From: Mycolicibacterium sp. ND9-15 | GTDB lineage: Bacteria > Actinomycetota > Actinomycetes > Mycobacteriales > Mycobacteriaceae | Reading direction: 5' to 3' | Assembly: GCF_035918395.1 (NCBI RefSeq) | Contig: NZ_CP142362.1 | Coordinates: 4,997,501 to 5,061,500 of the forward strand | DNA: 64,000 nucleotides | The notes under the pieces: model-generated | The model's input: the letters and a program-made list of their open reading frames with translations, nothing else | Database searches by the model: none | Told to the model about the DNA's origin: nothing | In this document: in pieces, positions 15,581-24,992 of the stretch | Layout: each line of letters starts with the position of its first letter | Position numbering within the stretch: the stretch's first letter is position 1 | Position numbers and translations under genes: made by a program

Positions 15581-17883
15581 CACGGCCTTTCTCGATACGC
15601 GAAGAGCACGCCGTCGGCGATGAGCCGATCGGTGACCTCGACCGACATGCCGAGGCTTTCCTGACAGATCTTGCGGGTCTGCTCCCCCGGCATCGGCGCC
15701 GGTTGCATCCGGGCGGGCGGGATGTTGGTGTACGGCGCGGGCCGCGTTTCAGCGAGCATGGGCGCCTCGAACATCGGATGTGCCATGTCGGCGAACACAT
15801 TCCGGGCGCTGACCTGCGGATCGACCGGCACATCGACGACGCGGTTCATCGGCGCCGCGGCGATCCCCACCTCCTGCAGTGCGCGCGCCACCGCGGTCTT
15901 GTCCCGCGTGCGCGTCCATTCCGCGATGTCGATGCCGCCGGTGAGAGAGTCCAACAGGTCGCGGTCGGCGTCGGAGCGCAGCGAGATCACGCACCACTCG
16001 TCCTCGCCGGCGCAGGGATACACGCCGTGCGCGGACCCGTCCTCGACGACTGGCAGGTGGGCGGCGCGTGCCGCCTCGGCGACATAGCGCGTCGCCAACT
16101 GGTTGATCGCGGCCTCCGCCTGCGAGACTTGGACATGTGCGGGTTCCCCGGTCCGGTCACGCCGGATCAACGCCGCCAGCGCCGCGATCGCCGTGATCCG
16201 CGCCGACACATGGTCCGGGAAGACCGTCGTCGCGTCGTAGAACCCGCGGTCGTGCGACGTCCACAGCGAGGTGATCCCCGTGGTCGCACGCACCAGCGGT
16301 CCATAACCCATCCGCCCGCTCCACGGTCCTGTCGAGCCGAAGGCGCTGCTCTCGGCGAGCACGATGCGGGGATTCAGTTCCCGCAGACGTTCATATGAGA
16401 AACCGAGTGCGGCAAGGGTTCCCGGCCGAAAGTTGGCGAACACCGCATCGGCGTCGACTACCAGACGGGAGAACAGTTCGGCACCCGCGGGAGTGCGTAG
16501 GTCAAGTCCGAGGCTCTGCTCGTTGCGATGAGTCAGCGCCCACGACCTACTCATCACCTGGCCCGGAGGCGTTTGGCGCAATCCGTCCGGATAGGCGGCG
16601 CTCTCGACCTTGATCACCTCGGCGCCGAGGTCGGCGAACAACCGGCCGAGTTCGCCCCCGGCGACGATGACGCCGAGATCGAGGATCCGCAGTCCGTCGA
16701 ACGGACGCCGCACCGCGACCGTACCCGTCGGGGACGCCGATGACGCACCGGCCCAGGCTGGTTCGTCGGTTCCCGGGGGCGGCGCCAGCCATCTCATGCC
16801 GGTGCGTCGTCCGTCGACGACAAAAGGTCCCGCGGGTGCGGCGACCTGGGTTCCGGGCGAGAACTGCGCGGTGGTCAAAGCGCCGACGACGCGGAAATGC
16901 TCGGAAGCCAGTGCCTCCGTAGGCGTCAGCATGGCGGCTATCGGCACCCCTCGCGCCTGCCCCTCGGTCACCAGGGCATCCATCGTGTGCGGCGCGACGA
17001 AGTCGGCGATCAGCGCGTTGAGTTCACGCGACGACGCATAGCGCGCGGCGATCGTGTCGAATTTCGGGTCGGCGAACTGCTCGGGTTCACCGAGCCAGGC
17101 GCGCATACCACGCCACTGCCGCGCAGACAGCAAACAGATGCGCACATGCCCGTCCTTGCAGGCGAAGATCGGGTAGATGTTCTGGTTACGCGGTCTACCC
17201 CGCCAGATCTCGGTGGTTTTCTTGACGCCGACGGCTGCCTGCCCCTCCGAGCCAAACGGCGGGTCCAGCGACTGGAGCACCCCCTCGAATCGAGAGAAGT
17301 CAATGTAATCGCCGGTGCCGTCGCGCAATCGGCGATAGTAGGCGGCCAGCGCAGCCCATGCCGCCTGCACGACTGCGGTCCCCGATGCCAGGCCGACCGG
17401 GGGCAGCACCGGAGTCCCCGAGGTCGGCCCGGTACGCGACAGCGCAGTCGACAGCGCATACAACACCGGGTCGGTGGCCCGCCACGAGGCATACGGCCCC
17501 TCGGCGCCGAAGTCGGTGACCGACAGCACCACGAGATGGCCGAACCGTTGCGCCAACGCGGCGCACGTGGTGCCGAACATCACTGCGCCGCCGGGACTTC
17601 CGCCATCGATGACGATATCGGCGGCGCTCACCAGATCCAGTAGTTGACGGCGGTCATCAGCGACGGCTGGGTCCAGGACCGCGCAGCGTTTGTTCGCATT
17701 GCCCAACCCGAACGGCACGCTCGTCCCGGCCACCGTCGGCAGCACCGCGCGGGCGGAACTTCCACCCGGCGGCTCGATTTTCAACACATCGGCGCCGAGG
17801 TCGGCGTAGAGACGGCTCACCCCATCGGATTCGGCACCGCCGAGATCGAGCACCCGCACGGCTGCCAGCAGTCGCTCACTCAT
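15580..17883 (-). CDS. Double-domain CaiB/BaiF-type CoA-transferase-like protein
   Basis: ATG at 17883 (overlapping the LLM stop as ATGA) gives 767 residues, twice the length of an ordinary family III CoA-transferase, as in Rv1866. Each half opens with the family start (VLDLGGAESDGVSRLYADLGADVLKIEPP; LDLGVIVAGGELGRLFADLGAEVIKVES). Each also has the strand leading to the catalytic aspartate, but by eye both halves carry Glu there (DFSRFEGVL and VSQAEAAI). Family members move CoA between carboxylic acids in the cytoplasm. With the thiolase-like and F420 neighbours, an acyl-CoA pathway is likely; the substrate is unknown. Confidence 0.85.
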   Translation of the reverse strand: MSERLLAAVRVLDLGGAESDGVSRLYADLGADVLKIEPPGGSSARAVLPTVAGTSVPFGLGNANKRCAVLDPAVADDRRQLLDLVSAADIVIDGGSPGGAVMFGTTCAALAQRFGHLVVLSVTDFGAEGPYASWRATDPVLYALSTALSRTGPTSGTPVLPPVGLASGTAVVQAAWAALAAYYRRLRDGTGDYIDFSRFEGVLQSLDPPFGSEGQAAVGVKKTTEIWRGRPRNQNIYPIFACKDGHVRICLLSARQWRGMRAWLGEPEQFADPKFDTIAARYASSRELNALIADFVAPHTMDALVTEGQARGVPIAAMLTPTEALASEHFRVVGALTTAQFSPGTQVAAPAGPFVVDGRRTGMRWLAPPPGTDEPAWAGASSASPTGTVAVRRPFDGLRILDLGVIVAGGELGRLFADLGAEVIKVESAAYPDGLRQTPPGQVMSRSWALTHRNEQSLGLDLRTPAGAELFSRLVVDADAVFANFRPGTLAALGFSYERLRELNPRIVLAESSAFGSTGPWSGRMGYGPLVRATTGITSLWTSHDRGFYDATTVFPDHVSARITAIAALAALIRRDRTGEPAHVQVSQAEAAINQLATRYVAEAARAAHLPVVEDGSAHGVYPCAGEDEWCVISLRSDADRDLLDSLTGGIDIAEWTRTRDKTAVARALQEVGIAAAPMNRVVDVPVDPQVSARNVFADMAHPMFEAPMLAETRPAPYTNIPPARMQPAPMPGEQTRKICQESLGMSVEVTDRLIADGVLFAYRERP

Positions 17884-18788
17884 GGCGCCAGCAGCCGTTC
17901 GGCCCACCGCAGGTGCTCTTCGATGTTCGTCGCCACGTACATCAGGTCGACGAACACGTCCCGGTAGCCGGCATCGGCCAGCCTCCGCACGGCTTCGGCG
18001 ACCGCTTCGATCGGTGCGCCGTCGGCGACGTTGATCCGTACGTAGGTGTGGATGGCCGAAGGATCCCGGCCGGCCGAGCGGGCGGCGTCATCGATGGCGC
18101 GGCGCTGCCGGGCGAGGATCTCGGGTACGACACCGCCGGGCACCTGCACGGCGGGCAGCCACCCGTCGGCGCGCGCCCCGATGCGCTCGAGGCTCGCCGG
18201 GGTGAACCCGCCGAGGTAGATCGGCGGCCGCGGTTGCTGCACCGGCTTGAGGTTCACCCACGACAACGGGATCGACCACCGCTCACCGTCATGAGCCACC
18301 GGATTCGTCGTCCACAGTTGCTGCAAAGCGTCGAGCAGTTCATCCAACTGGGCTCCGCGGCGGCGGAACGGGGCGCCCGCGGCCGAGAACTCCTCGGGCG
18401 ACCAACCGATGCCGAAGCCCGGCAGCAACCTGCCCCCGCTGATCACGTCGATGGCGGTCAGTTGACGGCTCAGCTGCACCGGCGGATACCACGGTGCGAC
18501 GAACACGCTGCTGCCCAACCGCACCCGGTTCGTCACCGCGGCCAGCACCGCCAACGCGATGAAAGGATCCAGGCCGGCACGAAACTGCTCGGGGATGGTG
18601 TCGCCGCCCGCGTAGCCGACGCTGGGATGCACCGGCGTCAGCAAACGGTCTCCCACCCAAAGACTGTCGGCCCCGAGGTCTTCCGTGGTGGCCGCATATC
18701 GCATCAGGTCGGCCCGGGCGGACTCCCCGAACTGCGGCACCGCGAATCCCAACACGCTGGACAGGCTAGTGGGTAGGTTCCGTCGCAT
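17880..18788 (-). CDS. LLM-class F420-dependent oxidoreductase
   Basis: ATG at 18788 gives 302 residues. It is a luciferase-like TIM barrel: LGFAVPQFGESARADLMRYAATTEDLGADSLWVGDRLLTP at the N-terminus, RVRLGSSVFVAPWYPP, and GRLLPGFGIGWSPEEF, the LLM motif that contacts the cofactor, near residue 130. This pattern is typical of mycobacterial F420-dependent subfamilies. It is the first gene of the operon, with a 4-bp overlap into the CoA-transferase gene, and diverges from phosphoketolase with ~50 bp between starts. An upstream start at 18866 would intrude into that promoter and is less likely. Confidence 0.85.
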   Translation of the reverse strand: MRRNLPTSLSSVLGFAVPQFGESARADLMRYAATTEDLGADSLWVGDRLLTPVHPSVGYAGGDTIPEQFRAGLDPFIALAVLAAVTNRVRLGSSVFVAPWYPPVQLSRQLTAIDVISGGRLLPGFGIGWSPEEFSAAGAPFRRRGAQLDELLDALQQLWTTNPVAHDGERWSIPLSWVNLKPVQQPRPPIYLGGFTPASLERIGARADGWLPAVQVPGGVVPEILARQRRAIDDAARSAGRDPSAIHTYVRINVADGAPIEAVAEAVRRLADAGYRDVFVDLMYVATNIEEHLRWAERLLAP

Positions 18789-18840
18789 CGGGTACCAGGA
18801 GTACGTCCCGTGTTCACCCGCCCCGACGATGATGAGCCAG

Positions 18841-21258
18841 ATGACTGCCCAGGTACTCTCCCCCACCCTGCCCGCCCATGAACTCGACCTCGTCGACGCC
18901 TACTGGCGCGCGGCGAACTACCTGTCCGTCGGGCAGATCTATCTGCTGGACAATCCGCTGCTGCGAGAACCACTCGCGCCGCACCACGTCAAGCCACGCC
19001 TGCTCGGCCACTGGGGCACCACGCCGGGATTGAACCTCATCTACGCGCATCTCAACCGCATCATCCGCCACCGTGACGCCAACCTGATCTACCTCACCGG
19101 ACCCGGCCACGGCGGCCCCGGCCTGGTGGCGAACGCCTATCTGGAAGGCACCTACAGCGAGGTCTACTCGGGCATCACCGAAGACACCGACGGGCTGCAA
19201 AAGCTGTTCCGCCAGTTCTCTTTCCCCGGTGGCATCCCCAGTCACGTCGCCGCCGAGACGCCCGGCTCGATCCACGAGGGGGGCGAGCTGGGCTACGCGC
19301 TGGTGCACGCCTACGGTGCGGCGTTCGACAATCCGGATCTGGTGGTCGCCTGCGTGATCGGCGACGGTGAGGCCGAAACCGGTCCGCTGGCGGCGAGCTG
19401 GCATTCCAACAAGTTCCTCAACCCCGTCACCGACGGTGCGGTCCTGCCGATCCTGCACCTCAACGGATACAAGATCGCCAACCCGACGGTGCTCGCGCGG
19501 ATACCTCAGGAGGAACTCGAGTCGCTGATGTTCGGCTACGGCTACCGGCCGATCACGGTGGCCGGGGACGATCCGGCCAACGTGCATCAACAACTGGCCA
19601 CCGCGTTCGACGAGGCGTTCGACCAGATCGGCGCGATCCAGCGGGCCGCCCGTCTGGACGAGGAACAGGGTCGCCCGCTGTGGCCGATGGTGGTGCTACG
19701 CACCCCGAAGGGCTGGACCGGCCCTCGAGAGGTCGACGGCAAGAAGGTCGAGGGCACTTGGCGGTCCCACCAGGTTCCGCTGTCCGGGACCCACACCAAC
19801 CCCGAACACCGGGCCCAACTCGAGGCGTGGCTGCGCAGCTACCGACCCGAGGAGTTATTCGACGACGACGGCGCATTGCGGGCCGAACTGCGGGCAATCG
19901 CCCCGTGCGGGCAGCGGCGGATGAGCGCCAACCCGCACGCCAACGGCGGGCTGCTGCTCAAGGATCTCGATCTACCCCCGTTCACCGACTACGCGGTGCC
20001 GGTCGACAAACCCGCCTCCGAATCGGCCGAGGCGACGCGGGTGCTCGGCGCCTTCCTGCGCGACGTCATTGCGCGCAACACCGACCGGTTCCGGTTGATG
20101 GGCCCCGACGAGACCGCATCCAATCGGCTGTCGGCCACTCTCGAAGCGACCGACAAGACGTGGCTCGCCGAGATCGGCCCCGACGACGAGAACCTCGGTC
20201 CGGAGGGCCGGGTGATGGAGGTGTTGTCCGAGCATCTCTGCCAAGGCTGGCTCGAGGGCTACCTGCTGACGGGCAGGCACGGGCTGTTCAACTGCTACGA
20301 AGCGTTCGTCCACATCATCGACTCGATGCTCAATCAACACGTCAAATGGCTCTCCAGCAGCCGGGAACTGTCCTGGCGCATGCCGATCCCGTCGCTGAAT
20401 TACCTTCTGACGTCGCATGTCTGGCGACAAGACCACAACGGCGCATCGCACCAGGATCCCGGCTTCATCGACCACGTCGCCAACAAGCGGCCGGAGGTCG
20501 TCCGGGTGTACCTGCCGCCGGACGCCAACACCCTGCTGTCGGTGGCCGACCACTGCCTGCGCAGCCGCGACTACGTCAACGTGATCGTCGCCGGTAAGCA
20601 ACCGGCGCTGACCTACCTGGATATGAACTCCGCGATTGCGCACTGCACCAGAGGGCTCGGGATCTGGCAGTGGGCGAGCACCGCGACCGGGGATCCGGAC
20701 GTCGTGCTCGCCTGCGCCGGTGACATCCCGACGCTGGAGACCCTGGCCGCCGCCGACATCCTGCGTCGGCGGCTGCCCGAGCTGAAGGTCAGGGTCGTCA
20801 ACGTCGTCGACATCATGCGGTTACAGCCCGCCTCCGAGCACCCACACGGCTTGTCCGAGCGTGATTTCGACTCGATTTTCACCAGGGACAAACCGATCAT
20901 CTTCGCCTACCACGGCTATCCATGGCTGATTCACCGGCTGACCTACCGCCACGCCAACCACCCCCAAATGCACGTGCGCGGCTTTAAGGAGCGGGGCACC
21001 ACGACGACGCCGTTCGACATGGTGATGCTCAACGATCTCGACCGATTCCACCTGGTCATGGATGTCATCGACCGTGTCGAAGGTCTGGGCAGCGGTGCGG
21101 CGGGGTTGCGCCAGCAGATGGCCGACGCCCGCCTGGCGGCCCGGCTCTACACGCGAGAGCACGGCGAGGACGATCCGGCGATCTCGGGGTGGACCTGGGA
21201 TCCGGACTACGCTGCACCGTCGCTGTCGCAGGACACGCTTAGCGAACACGACCGCTAA
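18841..21258 (+). CDS. xfp: Xylulose-5-phosphate/fructose-6-phosphate phosphoketolase
   Basis: About 805 residues from ATG 18841; ATGs at 18829 and 18832 are in frame and possible. No good ribosome site discriminates. Family features are LTGPGHGGPG, FPGGIPSHVAAETPGSIHEGGELGY, and the thiamine diphosphate motif GDGEAETGPLAASWHSNKFLNP, shared by all Xfp enzymes. The enzyme splits xylulose-5-P (and often fructose-6-P) with phosphate into acetyl-P and a shorter sugar phosphate in the cytosol. No acetate kinase or phosphotransacetylase is adjacent. Full length, no truncation seen. Confidence 0.93.
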   Translation: MTAQVLSPTLPAHELDLVDAYWRAANYLSVGQIYLLDNPLLREPLAPHHVKPRLLGHWGTTPGLNLIYAHLNRIIRHRDANLIYLTGPGHGGPGLVANAYLEGTYSEVYSGITEDTDGLQKLFRQFSFPGGIPSHVAAETPGSIHEGGELGYALVHAYGAAFDNPDLVVACVIGDGEAETGPLAASWHSNKFLNPVTDGAVLPILHLNGYKIANPTVLARIPQEELESLMFGYGYRPITVAGDDPANVHQQLATAFDEAFDQIGAIQRAARLDEEQGRPLWPMVVLRTPKGWTGPREVDGKKVEGTWRSHQVPLSGTHTNPEHRAQLEAWLRSYRPEELFDDDGALRAELRAIAPCGQRRMSANPHANGGLLLKDLDLPPFTDYAVPVDKPASESAEATRVLGAFLRDVIARNTDRFRLMGPDETASNRLSATLEATDKTWLAEIGPDDENLGPEGRVMEVLSEHLCQGWLEGYLLTGRHGLFNCYEAFVHIIDSMLNQHVKWLSSSRELSWRMPIPSLNYLLTSHVWRQDHNGASHQDPGFIDHVANKRPEVVRVYLPPDANTLLSVADHCLRSRDYVNVIVAGKQPALTYLDMNSAIAHCTRGLGIWQWASTATGDPDVVLACAGDIPTLETLAAADILRRRLPELKVRVVNVVDIMRLQPASEHPHGLSERDFDSIFTRDKPIIFAYHGYPWLIHRLTYRHANHPQMHVRGFKERGTTTTPFDMVMLNDLDRFHLVMDVIDRVEGLGSGAAGLRQQMADARLAARLYTREHGEDDPAISGWTWDPDYAAPSLSQDTLSEHDR

Positions 21259-21269
21259 ACTGGATTTTT

Positions 21270-22031
21270 GTGTCCGACCAAGCCGTGCTAGCCCAGCGTC
21301 CGCATCCGCTGGTCGAACAGCTTTCCGCCCTGCACCACTTCCGTACCTATGTCGACATCGCGGTGGTCGTGGTGGTGCTGGCGTTGACGAACTTGATCGC
21401 GCATTTCACCACGCCGTGGGCCAGCGTCGCGACGGTTCCTGCGGCAGCGGTTGGCCTGCTGGTCCTGGTCCGGTCGCGCGGCCTGGGCTGGGCCGAACTC
21501 GGCCTGGGCCGCGAACATTGGAGGTCCGGGACCGGCTACGCGCTGGGCGCCGTCGCGCTGGTCCTGTCGGTGATCGCGATGGGCGCGCTGCTGCCATGGA
21601 CGCGACCGATGTTCATGAACAACAACTACGCCACCATCTCGGGCGCCCTGATCGCGTCGATGGTCATCATTCCGCTGCAGACCGTGATCCCCGAGGAACT
21701 GGCTTTCCGGGGTGTGCTGCACGGTGCGCTCAACCGCGCCTGGGGCTTCCGCGGTGTCGCCGCGGCGGGCTCACTGCTGTTCGGGCTCTGGCACATCGCC
21801 ACCTCGCTGGGCCTGACCAGCAGCAATGTCGGGTTCACGCGCATCTTCGGCGGCGGGGTCATGGGCACCGTCGCGGGTGTGGCGTTGGCCGTGGCCGCTA
21901 CCGCCGTGGCCGGCTTCGTCTTCACCTGGCTACGGCGTCGCAGTGGCAGCCTGATTGCCCCTATCGCGCTGCACTGGTCGCTCAACGGGCTCGGCGCGCT
22001 GGCCGCCGCGTTGGTGTGGCATCTGAGCTGA
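21270..22031 (+). CDS. CPBP-family intramembrane glutamic endopeptidase
   Basis: A 253-residue membrane protein from GTG 21270, 11 bp after xfp, hence probably cotranscribed. About seven hydrophobic helices are present. The CPBP (Abi/Rce1-like) motifs are EELAFRGVLHGAL (EExxxR) and FGLWHIATS (His), plus a terminal IAPIALHWSLNG helix with the second His. The family cleaves within or near the membrane and includes CAAX-protease relatives. It corresponds to Rv1863c by place and size. The substrate is unknown. Confidence 0.85.
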   Translation: MSDQAVLAQRPHPLVEQLSALHHFRTYVDIAVVVVVLALTNLIAHFTTPWASVATVPAAAVGLLVLVRSRGLGWAELGLGREHWRSGTGYALGAVALVLSVIAMGALLPWTRPMFMNNNYATISGALIASMVIIPLQTVIPEELAFRGVLHGALNRAWGFRGVAAAGSLLFGLWHIATSLGLTSSNVGFTRIFGGGVMGTVAGVALAVAATAVAGFVFTWLRRRSGSLIAPIALHWSLNGLGALAAALVWHLS

Positions 22032-22122
22032 GGGCCAGGCGAGCGCTGGCAGGTGCGGAACTCCCCGTTCTTGAGCTTGTAAGCGCACGTCGAAGACGGC
22101 GGCCCAGGTCTCACCCTTGCGC

Positions 22123-22389
22123 TCAGATCCCTGCGCAGATCGATACGAAGGGGATGGGCGCGCAGACGCCGACGGAGAAATACGGTGTTATGTCACCGTT
22201 CCATACCGGTGGCGGTGGCGGCGGCGGCGGAAGCGGCGCGGCGATGCAAGTGTTCGACGGCGGGTCGTACACCGTCCCCACGCCACATTCGACCGCGTTG
22301 GCTGTACCCGGCGACAACAGGGCTAGGGTCGTGAGCGGCGTGAGAATTGCCGGAACAACTATTACCCGATGAAAATACGTCCCCCGCAT
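22123..22389 (-). CDS. Small secreted Pro-rich hypothetical protein
   Basis: ATG at 22389, with GGAGG seven bases upstream on its strand, gives 88 residues. An N-terminal signal peptide (MRGTYFHRVIVVPAILTPL with cleavage near ANA) leads to a short mature chain with four cysteines (VECGVG, NTCIA, GVCAPI, SICAGI) and a run of eight prolines. This style recurs among small exported mycobacterial proteins. No known function. It is convergent with the CPBP gene. Confidence 0.6.
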   Translation of the reverse strand: MRGTYFHRVIVVPAILTPLTTLALLSPGTANAVECGVGTVYDPPSNTCIAAPLPPPPPPPPVWNGDITPYFSVGVCAPIPFVSICAGI

Positions 22390-22497
22390 CGTCAGGCCTC
22401 CCTCAAAACCCCGGCCTGACCCCAGTGTAGAACCCGCCATAAACCGATACAGCAAGATTGGCTTCACCGTAAACGTATGCGGCGGAGGTGGGTGTGG

Positions 22498-23514
22498 TCA
22501 GACCAATAAGACCGCCGCGCCGGCGATGCGGCCGTCACTCAACGCGGACAAAGCGTCGTCAGCACGCCCGAGGGGGTATTCGACGGTGGTCACGTCGATG
22601 TGGTGTTGTGCGGCAAACTCGAGGAAGTTGCGCGCGTCATCGCGCGTATTGGAGGTCACCGATCGCACTTGGCGCTCTTGGAAAAGATGGCGCTCATAGC
22701 TCAACACCGGAATGTCGCTGAGATAGATGCCCGCGATGGCGAGTGTGCCGCCGCGTTCGAGAGCCTCGAGAGCGGGTAACACCAGTTCGCCCACCGGCGC
22801 GAATAAGATCGCGGCGTCCAATGCGACCGGCGGACGATCGGCGGCGTCCTGCGCCGAGGCCGCCCCCAGCGAGAGCGCCAACTCGCGAGCTCGCTCGCCG
22901 CGGGTCATGACGTGTACTTCCGCTCCCTGGGCGAGTGCCACCTGCGCGGTGAGATGAGCGCTGCCGCCAAAACCGTAGATACCCAGCCGGCCGCCGGCGG
23001 GAAGATCGGCCCGCAACAGTGATCGATATCCGATGATGCCGGCGCACAACAACGGCGCCAACTCGGTGTCGGAATAGCTTGCGGGCAGATGGTGAGCGAA
23101 CGTCTCTGGAACAGTGGCGAATTCGGCGTAGCCGCCGTCTGCGTCCCAGCCTGTGTAGCGGGACTGCGGGCATAGATTCTCCTGCCCGCGGACACAGAAC
23201 CTGCAAGATCCACAGGCCATGCGCAGCCACGCGATGCCGACGCGATCGCCGACTGCGAACCCGCCGCCGGTGTCGGAGCCAATTGCGGCGACCTCTCCAA
23301 CCACCTCGTGGCCTGGAATGACACTCGGTCGGTGAACCGGGAGATCGCCCTCGGCGACGTGCAGATCGGTGCGGCACACGCCGCAGGCGTGCACGGCAAC
23401 GAGCAGTTCACCTGACCCGGGCTCAGGCACGGGCACGGTAACTCTTTCCAGCGGATGGGTCGCCATCGGGCCCGGCCGCCGGACCCGCCACGCACTCATC
23501 GTGGGGATGACCAT
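22498..23514 (-). CDS. adhA: Zinc-dependent alcohol dehydrogenase AdhA
   Basis: A 338-residue medium-chain dehydrogenase. The catalytic-zinc region is HACGVCRTDLHVAEGD and GHEVVGEVAAIG; the structural-zinc loop is CGSCRFCVRGQENLC; the Rossmann fold begins LGIYGFGGSAHLTAQVAL. It oxidises primary alcohols or reduces aldehydes with NAD(P). The order matches M. tuberculosis adhA (Rv1862, 346 aa). ATG 23514 has AGAGGT a few bases upstream; ATG 23499 is an alternative. Confidence 0.87.
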   Translation of the reverse strand: MVIPTMSAWRVRRPGPMATHPLERVTVPVPEPGSGELLVAVHACGVCRTDLHVAEGDLPVHRPSVIPGHEVVGEVAAIGSDTGGGFAVGDRVGIAWLRMACGSCRFCVRGQENLCPQSRYTGWDADGGYAEFATVPETFAHHLPASYSDTELAPLLCAGIIGYRSLLRADLPAGGRLGIYGFGGSAHLTAQVALAQGAEVHVMTRGERARELALSLGAASAQDAADRPPVALDAAILFAPVGELVLPALEALERGGTLAIAGIYLSDIPVLSYERHLFQERQVRSVTSNTRDDARNFLEFAAQHHIDVTTVEYPLGRADDALSALSDGRIAGAAVLLV

Positions 23515-23592
23515 ACCTCTATCATGCTCCCGTGCCGAGAGTTATGCGCTCGCTTGGGATTTCGCACTCAGCCGGCTTGCGGCCTTCGATGA

Positions 23593-24618
23593 CTAAGGCT
23601 GCATTCCGGGAGCGGCGTTCGGGTCAACCGGCACCGGAACGCCCACGCGATCCTGGCCGGTCGCGTTCGGATCTGCCGGCGGGGGCGGTGGAGCGTTCGG
23701 ATCTGCCGGCGGCGGGGGCGGTGCGGCATTCGGGTTTGCGGGCGGTGGCGGCGCGGTGTACGGCCGGATCGAGTTGGCCAGCGTCACCGCTTCTTCCTTC
23801 GGCACAGCGTTGTTCGCAGTGCCGAGCCAGACCACAAACCACCGCTCGGGTGTGCGTTGTCCGCGCGGCGTTCCGGGCTCGACCGGGTTACCGACGACAC
23901 CGGCCCAGATCTGGCCGTTGGGCTTGTTCGTATCGGTGAACTTCACCTCGTAGTACGACGCGACGCCCGGCATGCCGTCGGCGTTGAGTTCGACGGTCTC
24001 CTGGTTGATCCTGGTGCCGGGGAAAGGCATGAAGAATTCGCCCATATCCGAAGCCAGTCGGTGCGCGGCTTTGGTGTTGTCGGTCTCCGCACCCGCGAAC
24101 AGCTTCAGGTCGAGCCGGCCGAGCAGGATGCTGGTGTCATTGGGAGGCTCGCCACCCGGAGGAGCCACCTTGGTCAGCAGCACCTGCCCGTAGGAGAGTT
24201 GGGTTGAATCCGCTACCTGCCACCCGGCGGGCAGTACGTAGCTGAGCCCGCCGGCGGCTGACTCGACGCGCCCTTGGTCGCCGGGTGGCGGAGCCGGCGC
24301 GTTCGGGTCGGCAGGCGCCGGTGCCGGCGCGTTGGGATCCGCGGGCGCAGGCGGCGGTGCACCGGGTGCCGGAGCAGGTGGGGGCGCGTTGGGATCCGCG
24401 GGGGCCGGCGCGGGCGCACCGGGTGCCGGCGGAGGCGGCGGGCCCTGCAGGAAGGTGTTACCCGACGGTGGTGGTGGCGGCGGTGGCGTCGGTTCGGGCT
24501 GTGCCTGCGCCACTGTCGGCAGCGCGAGTGCCACGGCGGTGGCACCGGTCAGCGCCGCGGCCGCGAGCATCCTCGACAGGCCCCTGCGCGGGGGTGAAAA
24601 CGCGTCCGGGTGATCCAT
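23593..24618 (-). CDS. apa: Alanine-proline-rich secreted antigen Apa (MPT32, fibronectin-attachment protein)
   Basis: A 341-residue exported protein: signal peptide ending near TVAQAQ, then a long Ala/Pro/Asn/Asp repeat region built on ADPNAP (residues ~55-125), a folded central domain (LSYVLPAGWQVAD and onward to LANSIRPY, about residues 140-285), and a second Pro-rich tail with repeated PPADPNAP. This is the plan of the mycobacterial Apa glycoprotein (Rv1860), which is O-mannosylated on Thr near the Pro-rich ends and binds fibronectin. It is monocistronic, with an unusually AT-rich promoter region upstream. Confidence 0.92.
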   Translation of the reverse strand: MDHPDAFSPPRRGLSRMLAAAALTGATAVALALPTVAQAQPEPTPPPPPPPSGNTFLQGPPPPPAPGAPAPAPADPNAPPPAPAPGAPPPAPADPNAPAPAPADPNAPAPPPGDQGRVESAAGGLSYVLPAGWQVADSTQLSYGQVLLTKVAPPGGEPPNDTSILLGRLDLKLFAGAETDNTKAAHRLASDMGEFFMPFPGTRINQETVELNADGMPGVASYYEVKFTDTNKPNGQIWAGVVGNPVEPGTPRGQRTPERWFVVWLGTANNAVPKEEAVTLANSIRPYTAPPPPANPNAAPPPPPADPNAPPPPPADPNATGQDRVGVPVPVDPNAAPGMQP

Positions 24619-24992
24619 GGGGAAGAAACTACCGTGTTACCGCCGTGACGCAAGTGTGAATTGCTCAAAACGTGCTCAAATAGAAAATAGCTACTAATTT
24701 GAAAGAGCCTGGTGAGAGCCACTTAGCAGATTGCTGACATGGCGGCATCCCCGCGCGTGGCGCGGGGATGCCCGACCGGCTCGCCCCCCGGGGTCTGACC
24801 CGTTCTTCGCGGCCGCACGAATGTCCGTTACAGGTCCCGATGGGCGACTCCGGCGCATTGGTGGCCTCCTCCCCCCTCACGGGAAGAAACGCCGGTTTCA
24901 CTACGCCGCGCGCCGGTTTCGTGGTCTAGCTACTGTCCAGTAACATCGCCTGCATCGCTGGATTTCATCGACATGACAAGGAGGTCCTCGCG
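24619..24992. other. Intergenic region with AT-rich apa promoter and a strong hairpin
   Basis: A 374-bp region between the divergent apa and SDR genes. Bases 24660-24715 are distinctly AT-rich for this genome and contain the direct repeat GTGCTCAAA/TTGCTCAAA. A perfect hairpin follows at 24745-24771, then a GC-rich stretch with two copies of CGCCGGTTTC. I found no protein gene, tRNA or riboswitch family that I recognise. Confidence 0.45.
24745..24771. terminator. Perfect GC-rich hairpin in the apa upstream region
   Basis: An 11-bp perfect stem, GCATCCCCGCG with CGCGGGGATGC, and a 5-base loop. No coding gene runs into it on either strand. It may be the 3' end of an unannotated small RNA or an attenuator. 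Confidence 0.5.

Noticed and set aside
24665..24901. A 78-residue minus-strand ORF upstream of apa
   Set aside because: It passes through the hairpin and AT-rich patch with atypical codons and no ribosome site.
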